Shown piece after piece: positions 1-5,095 of a stretch of DNA of 5,095 nucleotides. The notes below the pieces were generated by a model that saw only the letters and a list, made by a program, of their open reading frames with translations, searched no databases and was not told where the DNA came from. A program made the translations under genes and the position numbers. Within the stretch, counting starts at the first letter, position 1, and every line of letters starts with the position of its first letter. This DNA is from Desulfosarcina sp. (GTDB lineage Bacteria > Desulfobacterota > Desulfobacteria > Desulfobacterales > Desulfosarcinaceae), in contig DAOWNV010000212.1 of assembly GCA_030642405.1 (NCBI GenBank), positions 1 to 5,095 of the forward strand, given 5' to 3'.

Positions 1-231
1 CGTCAATGCCGGATAGATCTCAGGTGCGTCACAAATGGCTACGAGAAGTTCGTCGGTTCTCAGGACGGCACATAAGCGGACGTTGTCTTCCACCTGGAAG
101 GCAAAAAAATGGACTACTTTGCCACCACCGGAAATGATGTCTACAGCCAGAGTCGAGAAATCTTTGAAAGAGAGGTGAGGGACATTGGCGACAGAAACGG
201 ATTCGCCGTTTTTGATGGATTTAAAATACAT
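1..231 (-). CDS. hyfG: HyfG-like hydrogenase large subunit, N-terminal NuoC-like domain (partial, 3' end outside window)
   Basis: Only the first 77 codons are visible; the frame is open to the left edge. The peptide starts MYFKSIKNGESVSV and contains RLCAVLRTDELLVAICDAPE followed by IYPALT. This matches the start of the NuoC-like (30 kDa) domain that, in HyfG/HycE proteins, precedes the NuoD-like NiFe catalytic domain in the peripheral arm. The ATG at 231-229 lies two bases after the hyfF stop, and a GGAGG lies inside the hyfF tail with a rather long spacer of about 12 bases. No other ATG, GTG or TTG in frame looks better. Being directly downstream of hyfF is the usual place for hyfG. The visible part contains no NiFe-ligand CxxC motif, nor should it, so hydrogenase activity cannot be judged. 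Alternatives are a stand-alone NuoC-like subunit or the large subunit of a hydrogenase-related complex that lacks the NiFe site. Confidence 0.8.
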   Translation of the reverse strand, partial: MYFKSIKNGESVSVANVPHLSFKDFSTLAVDIISGGGKVVHFFAFQVEDNVRLCAVLRTDELLVAICDAPEIYPALT

Positions 232-233
232 GG

Positions 234-1661
234 TTATTGCAATCCTCCCCCGATTGCATTCACTGCATGGATAATTGTCTGGTACAACGTATCCGGCATC
301 CAGAAACAGAGCACCAGGGAGGTAAATAGTAGCACGTATTGGGGCCACACCAGGCCCGCTGATTCATTGATGCGAAGAGAGGCCTTCGTGGTGTTAAACG
401 AAATCTTCATGATATTGTTGGCAAATCCTGCAAAAATCACACACAGGATGAAAATAAACAAACCTGCTTCAAGATAGTTGCCGGTACGAAAAGCACCTAT
501 GATGATCAACAGTTCACCGATAAAGATACCGAATGGCGGAAATCCGGAAATCCCGGCGAAACCACCAAAGAAAGCCACAAAGGTTTTAGGCATGCGGCCC
601 AACAGATCTCCTACTTGATCAATCAACCTGCTTCCGAAACCTAGTAGAATATTGCCTGAAGTGAGAAAAAGGCTTGATTTGATCAGGCTGTGGTGAATCA
701 GGCAGATCATGGCACCGTAGGCTCCAAGCCCCCCAATGCCGGTGCCGAAGGCGATGATTCCCATATTTTCGATGCTGGAGTAGGCCAGCATACGTTTGTA
801 TTCGGTTTGCTTAAGAATGTATGTGGCCGCGGCCATCATAGAAATCAAGCCGAATACAATAAGAATGGGACCTGAAAAATCAGCCAGCCCGGCCGCGTGC
901 ATGATTTTGTTAGTTTTAAAGATACCGAGGTAGGCGCAGTTCAGCAGAACGCCGGAGAGCAGGGCTGAGGCCGGACTTGGGGCCTCACTGTGGGCGTCGG
1001 GAAGCCAGGTGTGCATGGGGGCAAGTCCCATCTTTGTTCCATAACCTACCAGAATGAAAACAAAACCTGCCTTGAGCCACATTGGATCCATACTGCCGGC
1101 GACTTTGGTCATGGCGGAAAAAGAGATAGGGGCATCCAGCTTGGCGACGTCCATGGAAACAGTGACCAGTACCGACCCCAAAAGGGCCATGGCTATACCA
1201 ACCGAACATATGAGAACATATTTCCAGGTAGCTTCAAGAGAGGCTTTAGACCGGTTGGTATAGATCAGCGGGGCGCTGGCCAATGTAGTGGCCTCAATGG
1301 CAATCCACATAACCATTATATGGTCGGAAAGGGTGACCATGGTCATAGTGGATAAGAACAGCAGCATGGAGCCGGTGAAGATGTTTTTTTTACGAATGTC
1401 GGATAATTTGAGATAGGAGATTGTGTAAATGGAGATAAGGAAAAAGAGCAGAGAGATCACCAAGAGGGAAAGCAGTCCTTCCGGTGTCACCGCAAAAAAC
1501 TCAGGAAGCATGGGTGACAGCTGTCCAATCCAGACCATGACGGAAAGAATTAAATGGATTGCACCGGTGAGTATCAGCAGAACTTGCCCGACCGTATTTG
1601 GGAGAAATAAGGCAGCGGCGCCAGTGAAAAAAGGTATCAGAAAAACGATCTCAAGTATCAA
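234..1661 (-). CDS. hyfF: Hydrogenase-4 component F, Mrp/NuoN-like antiporter subunit
   Basis: A 475-residue, highly hydrophobic protein with roughly 13-14 membrane segments, of the proton-conducting membrane transporter family (NuoL/M/N, MrpA/D). In Hyf-like complexes this subunit is thought to move protons or sodium across the cytoplasmic membrane, driven by electron flow in the peripheral arm. Visible hallmarks are Glu123 in the TM5-like segment MVMWIAIEATT, Lys210 in the TM7-like VGYGTKMGLAP followed by the broken-helix region HTWLPDAHSEAPSPASALLSG, His323-His324 and Lys328 in LIHHSLIKSS, and SGFPPFGIFIGE at 372-383. The site where NuoM has a second Lys in TM8 is Asn241 here (LLSGVLLNCAY). 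E. coli HyfF is somewhat longer (about 526 residues), but the C-terminus here looks complete. The start is TTG: the only other upstream in-frame codons before a stop are non-standard starts, and MILEIVFLIPF fits the family's N-terminus. It begins 8 bases after the hyfE stop and ends TAA two bases before hyfG. Confidence 0.93.
   Translation of the reverse strand: MILEIVFLIPFFTGAAALFLPNTVGQVLLILTGAIHLILSVMVWIGQLSPMLPEFFAVTPEGLLSLLVISLLFFLISIYTISYLKLSDIRKKNIFTGSMLLFLSTMTMVTLSDHIMVMWIAIEATTLASAPLIYTNRSKASLEATWKYVLICSVGIAMALLGSVLVTVSMDVAKLDAPISFSAMTKVAGSMDPMWLKAGFVFILVGYGTKMGLAPMHTWLPDAHSEAPSPASALLSGVLLNCAYLGIFKTNKIMHAAGLADFSGPILIVFGLISMMAAATYILKQTEYKRMLAYSSIENMGIIAFGTGIGGLGAYGAMICLIHHSLIKSSLFLTSGNILLGFGSRLIDQVGDLLGRMPKTFVAFFGGFAGISGFPPFGIFIGELLIIIGAFRTGNYLEAGLFIFILCVIFAGFANNIMKISFNTTKASLRINESAGLVWPQYVLLFTSLVLCFWMPDTLYQTIIHAVNAIGGGLQ
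243..251 (-). promoter_or_regulatory. Ribosome binding site of hyfG
   Basis: The minus strand reads GGGGGAGGA inside the last codons of hyfF (the GGGLQ tail). Its core ends 11-12 bases before the ATG at 231, longer than usual but a strong purine match. It supports translation of hyfG starting right at the hyfF stop. Confidence 0.6.
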
Positions 1662-1664
1662 ATG

Positions 1665-1678
1665 ACCACCTATTCCTT
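1665..1678 (-). promoter_or_regulatory. Ribosome binding region of hyfF preceding a TTG start
   Basis: Upstream of the TTG at 1661 the minus strand carries AAGGA (1674-1678), 12 bases away, and GGTGGT (1665-1670), about three bases away. Neither has ideal spacing. The hyfE stop TAG lies between them, so ribosomes finishing hyfE could restart at hyfF. No ATG, GTG or other TTG exists in frame between this TTG and the next upstream stop, which decides the start. Confidence 0.5.
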
Positions 1679-2311
1679 TAATGTTCGCAATCGAGCCGTA
1701 TCTACGTCATCAAAGGTTTGTTTGATGTTTTGAAGGATGACGGCCATAATCATCACGCCGGCAAGTACGTCCAACAGAATGCCGAACTCCACGATATGGC
1801 GGGCCCGAACGGAGAATGTAGTGCCCACCAGGTAAATGCCGTTTTCCATCATGATGTAACCCAGAACCATGGCTATGGCGTTACGCCGCGCCATGAGCAG
1901 GAACATGCCGGCACCCAGCAATGATATGGCTGTTGGGAGTAACAATACGCTGATACTGCTGGATGGTATGTCGAAGCGATGACTTGCAAAAGAGGCACCG
2001 ACGATGAGCAAAAGTCCGACCAGCATGGAGGCATGGAAACCGACAATGGGTTCAACTTCCCTTCCGATGGCGACTTTTTTAATGGCAAGATAGATGCATC
2101 CGGGAATAATGAAGCCTCGGATAGCCAGAGTGGCAATTGTAAAGACAATGCCGCCGGTAGACATTTCCTGGTCAAGGAACAATGGCACGATGCATACCAC
2201 GACGCCCTGAAAGGCCAGAACTTTGATCAGTCCGGGAAGACGGCTAGATCCAAAGGAGAAGAGGATCGACAGCAGTGCCATGGACAAAATGGTATCAGCC
2301 GGTAGATTCAT
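1670..2311 (-). CDS. hyfE: Hydrogenase-4 component E, NuoK-related membrane subunit
   Basis: A 213-residue integral membrane protein with about seven hydrophobic segments, close to the usual HyfE length (216 in E. coli). The C-terminal half resembles NuoK/MrpC. Glu156 in LGYIMMENGIYL sits where NuoK has its conserved TM2 Glu, and Asp181 in FGILLDVLAGVMIMAVIL sits where NuoK has its second membrane acid. The tail DDVDTARLRTLKE resembles the NuoK end (LNIDSVSEMR). The subunit is expected in the membrane arm between the NuoH-like and antiporter-like subunits, as part of the ion path. The ATG at 2311 overlaps the hyfC stop as ATGA and has a good GGAG eight bases upstream, so translational coupling with hyfC is likely. 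The gene ends TAG at 1672-1670, just before hyfF. Identification rests on the NuoK-like motifs and on gene order. Confidence 0.92.
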   Translation of the reverse strand: MNLPADTILSMALLSILFSFGSSRLPGLIKVLAFQGVVVCIVPLFLDQEMSTGGIVFTIATLAIRGFIIPGCIYLAIKKVAIGREVEPIVGFHASMLVGLLLIVGASFASHRFDIPSSSISVLLLPTAISLLGAGMFLLMARRNAIAMVLGYIMMENGIYLVGTTFSVRARHIVEFGILLDVLAGVMIMAVILQNIKQTFDDVDTARLRTLKE

Positions 2312-3228
2312 TTTAAAAGCTCCAGGGTGATGACGGTTGCAAAAAAGGCCAGCGCAAAGGATGTGAGAACAAATTTGGGTACACGGTCCATTCGATAGCG
2401 GGCCGTGACCGATTCGACTACACCCACGGCCACGTACACGATCAAAACGCCAATGGAAAACAAGGCCAGGTTCAATAACGGATGGCCCAATTCGAAAGGT
2501 AAGATCATCCGGGAAACGATGGATGCATAGAAAAACAATTTAAGAAAGGCACCCATCTCGATGAAACCCAAATCAGGGCCGCTGTGATCCAACACCATAA
2601 CCTCATGGATCATAGTCAGTTCCAAATGCGTTGCAGGGTCGTCCACCGGTACTCGGGCATTTTCCGTGAGCAAGATGATGAAAAAGGCGATGATGACAAA
2701 AAACATGGTGGGTCCGCCTGTCTGCCAGAATCCAAACGGCTGTGCACCTGCAAAATAGGCGGAAAAACTAAGGTCTCCGGTGAGACGGTAGAAGAGGATC
2801 AGGATCATGAACATGGCGGCTTCGCAGATGATGGGGAAATATGCCTCCCTAGCTGCCCCCATACCTTCAAATGGTGAAGCGGTGTCCATTGCTGCGGCGA
2901 TGGTAAAGAATCGGGCCAGCCCAAACAGGTATAAAATAAAAATCACGTCTCCGTTAAAAGAGATCACCGGGGTATGGCCGGCTATGGGCAAGAACAGCAG
3001 GATTGTGGCGGTAGCACCGAGGGAAACAACAGGGCCTATTTTGAAAATAAAGGTTGTGCTGGTGCTGTATACGGAACCTTTTTTAAACAGCTTGAACAGC
3101 GTGTAGTAGTTGATGAGTACAGGAGAGCCTTTACGGCCTCCGAAGAACGCTTTCACTTTAAAAATGACGCCGGCGAAAAAGGGTGCCGTCAACAAAGCAA
3201 AAGCCCATAGTATAACGGATTCATTCAT
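2308..3228 (-). CDS. hyfC: Hydrogenase-4 component C, NuoH-like membrane anchor subunit
   Basis: A 306-residue protein with eight predicted membrane segments, the NuoH/HycD/HyfC pattern (315 residues in E. coli HyfC). This family ties the electron-transfer arm to the ion-pumping arm. Signatures in order are GRKGSPVL and YYTLFKLFKKGSVYS at 31-55 (the cytoplasmic loop after TM1), LARFFTIAAAMDTASPFEGM at about 104-123, AREAYFPIICEA at 126-137, and the acidic loop ENARVPVDDPATHLELT at 189-205 followed by MIHEVMVLDHSGPDL. That last loop corresponds to the conserved charged NuoH loop but differs from the E. coli HyfC version. The start is ATG at 3228, with a weak GGAAA six bases upstream and an in-frame stop shortly beyond. 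It follows hyfB after 79 bases and overlaps hyfE by four bases. HycD or a related NuoH-like name would be equally defensible; the neighbours favour HyfC. Confidence 0.93.
   Translation of the reverse strand: MNESVILWAFALLTAPFFAGVIFKVKAFFGGRKGSPVLINYYTLFKLFKKGSVYSTSTTFIFKIGPVVSLGATATILLFLPIAGHTPVISFNGDVIFILYLFGLARFFTIAAAMDTASPFEGMGAAREAYFPIICEAAMFMILILFYRLTGDLSFSAYFAGAQPFGFWQTGGPTMFFVIIAFFIILLTENARVPVDDPATHLELTMIHEVMVLDHSGPDLGFIEMGAFLKLFFYASIVSRMILPFELGHPLLNLALFSIGVLIVYVAVGVVESVTARYRMDRVPKFVLTSFALAFFATVITLELLK
2320..2323 (-). promoter_or_regulatory. Ribosome binding site of hyfE
   Basis: GGAG on the minus strand, eight bases before the hyfE ATG at 2311 and inside the last codons of hyfC. It supports this start, and with the ATGA overlap it suggests coupled translation of hyfC and hyfE. 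Confidence 0.7.
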
Positions 3229-3307
3229 AGGTGATTTCCATAATCATTGGTGTAAAACATTGTCATATACTCTCTACTGGAATCTGTTCCGTAAACCTGG
3301 TAATCCT
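3229..3307 (-). other. hyfB-hyfC intergenic spacer
   Basis: This 79-base stretch is the only real gap between genes in the window. It is richer in A and T than its flanks. I see no strong hairpin followed by a U-run, so a terminator is not supported, and no convincing -35/-10 pair. It contains a six-codon frame (ATG at 3241, stop TGA at 3221-3223) that overlaps the hyfC start in another frame, probably by chance. It is too short to hold a hyfD gene. Confidence 0.6.
3235..3239 (-). promoter_or_regulatory. Weak ribosome binding site of hyfC
   Basis: On the minus strand the sequence reads GGAAA, six bases before the ATG at 3228. The match to the Shine-Dalgarno consensus is partial, but spacing is suitable and there is no alternative start upstream before an in-frame stop. 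Confidence 0.45.
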
Positions 3308-5095
3308 TTATACGAAAAACAGCAAAACCACTATGGTAAGAAGAATGTAGCCGATATACAGGTGAATGTCTCCATGCTGGATCCACCGTAACTTATCGAA
3401 TAGCCACAATACGGGATTGACAACCATTTGTTCCAGATGTCGTTCGATAATATCATGTACCCTGCTGTGATAGTGGGTTTTTTGGGGGAATAGTCCTCTT
3501 ACCGGGGGGTGGTTTTCCTCTAAAGGGGCTACCGGTCTGAAAAATTCCAGAATAGATGCAGCATAAGATGATCCGGTATACTGCATGCGGGTTGTGGGTT
3601 TTGTAAACCCGCACCCCCAGGTTCCACTTTTTCCAATGGGCTTTTTTGCATAAACGATTCGACGCAGGGCAAACAGGATCAGCAGTGAGGCGAGAAAGAG
3701 AGTCGCCCCCAGGGTTATGTTGGCCGAAAAGTGAGCAAAGGGTTCCATTGGGATACGGCCATAATCCAGCCCAAGTGCCGCTACCCCTTTAAGGGTCATG
3801 AACATGAAAGCGCCTGGATAAACGCCAATGACCAAACAGGCGCCTGCCAGAACCACCATGGAAAACAGCATGGTCGCTCCTTTTTCATCCACATTTTGTG
3901 CTGCCCCGCTTCTGGGTTCACCTTGAAAAACTACGCCTACAACTTTGGTAAAACAGGCCAGCGCCAACCCACCGATAACGGCCAAACTTACAATGGCCAA
4001 CAGGCTGAGAACAAAGACCGGGGTTTGGGCGGTCACACCTCTAAAACTGCCCATATATATATAAAACTCACTAACAAAACCATTAAATGGCGGTAGACCG
4101 GAGATCGCCAGAGACCCGACGAGAAAAGTCACACCGGTGACTTTCATATTTTTCAGCAGACCACCCAGGGCGTCGATGGACGTGGTACCGGTTTTATGGA
4201 GGACCATACCGGCACCCATGAAAAGCAAAGACTTGAAGATGGAGTGATTGAGAACATGGAACAAACCTCCGGAAAACCCCAAAACGGCCATGATTGGGTT
4301 ATTGGCTTCAACTCCGATCATACCGATACCAATACCGATTAAAATAATACCGATGTTCTCAACACTGTGGTAGGCCAAAAGTCGTTTGATGTCATGTTGT
4401 CCCAACGCATAGACCACTCCCAGAATGCCGGAAATTATACCAAAGACCAGTACCATGGTTCCCATGGCCGGGGTATGCAATTCCAAGATGCTGTATATCC
4501 GGAGAATTCCGTAGATACCGGTTTTGATCATTACACCGGACATGACGGCCGAGATGTGTGAGGGGGCCGCGGGGTGTGCGTGAGGTAACCAGACGTGAAA
4601 TGGGAAAACCCCTGCCTTGGAGCCAAAACCGATAAACGCAAGAGTAAAAACAACCATTTTGGCTGTATCAGTCAGGCCGGAAGAATCGAAGCCGAAGCTT
4701 CCGGAATAACCGTATAAAATCCCGAACGAGGCAATGATAAACATGGCGCCGATATGGGAAAAGACAAAATAGATATATCCAGCCTTTCTGTTCTCCAAAA
4801 TCTGATAGTCGTAAACCACCAGAAAAAAAGAGGAGAGAGACATGATTTCCCAGGCGAGAAGGAAGGTAATTATGTTGTCGGCGGCTACCACAAGGGCCAT
4901 AGAAGCGATCAGAAGACTGAAAAAAAAGTAATTAGACGCTGTCCGAAGGGATTTCTCCGTGTTGTCCATATAGTGAAAACTGTAAATGGCTGCCAGTAAA
5001 CAGATGCCAAAGATAGCCAGCAGGAAAAAGGCGGCAAGCCCGTCAATACGGAAGGCGAGAGAAAATGAATTTAGATAAACAAATGAAGCTGTTGC
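3308..5095 (-). CDS. hyfB: Hydrogenase-4 component B, NuoL-like antiporter subunit (partial, 5' end outside window)
   Basis: 595 residues are visible and the frame is open to the right edge; the family is usually around 600-680 residues, so only the first one to three membrane segments are probably missing. The first ATG in the visible part (4969) is internal: the 42 upstream codons read as a proper membrane segment (FRIDGLAAFFLLAIFGICLL). Counting from the right edge, Glu83 lies in ITFLLAWEIMSLSS (TM5 Glu), Lys160 in FGSKAGVFPFHVWLPHAH (TM7 Lys), Lys191 in SGVMIKTGIYG (TM8 Lys), and Lys384 in ALACFTKVVGVVF (TM12-like Lys). NHSIFKSLLF and SGLPPFNGFVSEF are also present. This full set of polar membrane residues supports an active proton or sodium channel. 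The C-terminal cytoplasmic stretch has the HyfB pattern TWGCGFTKPTTRMQYTGSSY, then VHDIIERHLEQ, and a last membrane helix after LRWIQHGDIH. It ends TAA. It is probably first or second in the operon, after any hyfA. Confidence 0.93.
   Translation of the reverse strand, partial: ATASFVYLNSFSLAFRIDGLAAFFLLAIFGICLLAAIYSFHYMDNTEKSLRTASNYFFFSLLIASMALVVAADNIITFLLAWEIMSLSSFFLVVYDYQILENRKAGYIYFVFSHIGAMFIIASFGILYGYSGSFGFDSSGLTDTAKMVVFTLAFIGFGSKAGVFPFHVWLPHAHPAAPSHISAVMSGVMIKTGIYGILRIYSILELHTPAMGTMVLVFGIISGILGVVYALGQHDIKRLLAYHSVENIGIILIGIGIGMIGVEANNPIMAVLGFSGGLFHVLNHSIFKSLLFMGAGMVLHKTGTTSIDALGGLLKNMKVTGVTFLVGSLAISGLPPFNGFVSEFYIYMGSFRGVTAQTPVFVLSLLAIVSLAVIGGLALACFTKVVGVVFQGEPRSGAAQNVDEKGATMLFSMVVLAGACLVIGVYPGAFMFMTLKGVAALGLDYGRIPMEPFAHFSANITLGATLFLASLLILFALRRIVYAKKPIGKSGTWGCGFTKPTTRMQYTGSSYAASILEFFRPVAPLEENHPPVRGLFPQKTHYHSRVHDIIERHLEQMVVNPVLWLFDKLRWIQHGDIHLYIGYILLTIVVLLFFV

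Noticed and set aside
109..477. Plus-strand open frame of 122 codons
   Set aside because: It lies opposite the hyfG start and the hyfF end, both of which have clear family motifs; its own translation shows no recognisable domain.
985..1209. Minus-strand 74-codon frame inside hyfF
   Set aside because: An alternative frame fully inside the strongly supported hyfF gene, rich in Gly, His and Arg, with no motif.
990..1355. Plus-strand open frame of 121 codons (and others such as 1979-2305 and 3731-4096)
   Set aside because: These are antisense shadows of hyfF, hyfE and hyfB; the translations are low in hydrophobic structure and have no family pattern.
3229..3307. Terminator or promoter in the hyfB-hyfC spacer
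   Set aside because: No stable hairpin with a following U-run and no convincing -35/-10 pair can be seen.
4053..4063. Short AT dinucleotide repeat
   Set aside because: It encodes FYIYMG within a conserved stretch of HyfB and is too short to be a meaningful repeat or promoter.
4970..5095. Possibility that hyfB starts at the ATG at 4969
   Set aside because: The 42 codons upstream are open to the window edge and encode a membrane segment expected in HyfB, so the ATG is internal.

Overview
The window holds one block of genes, all read on the minus strand and packed almost end to end. It is the membrane part of a hydrogenase-4 (Hyf)-like, complex I-related energy-converting enzyme. In transcription order (right to left) it contains: the end of hyfB (5095-3308, 5' end outside the window), hyfC (3228-2308), hyfE (2311-1670), hyfF (1661-234) and the first 77 codons of a hyfG-like large-subunit gene (231-1, running off the left edge). 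All reading frames are intact. I see no RNA gene, mobile element, CRISPR array or convincing terminator. Long plus-strand frames are shadows of the minus-strand genes.

The genes fit together as a single complex. HyfB and HyfF are Mrp/NuoL-M-N-type ion-translocating subunits, HyfC is the NuoH-like subunit that joins membrane and peripheral arms, and HyfE carries a NuoK-like half. HyfG starts the peripheral arm with a NuoC-like domain. The tight junctions (4-base overlap hyfC/hyfE, 8-base gap hyfE/hyfF, 2-base gap hyfF/hyfG) point to one transcript with coupled translation. The only real gap is 79 bases between hyfB and hyfC. There is no hyfD, so the arm has two antiporter-like subunits and not the three of E. 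coli hydrogenase 4.

Base composition is near half G+C. The protein style, including a HyfC loop with a DDPATHLELT motif, resembles Hyf-like operons of anaerobic bacteria such as Desulfobacterota more than E. coli. This assignment is an inference from remembered family patterns. The window cannot say whether the complex makes or uses hydrogen: the part of the large subunit carrying the NiFe-binding cysteines lies beyond the left edge, and the donor modules (ferredoxin-like HyfA, small subunit HyfI, any formate dehydrogenase) are also outside. I found no previously undescribed system here. The points worth checking are the subunit make-up, a TTG start for hyfF, an Asn at a usual Lys site in HyfF, the divergent HyfC loop and the unresolved hydrogenase status.
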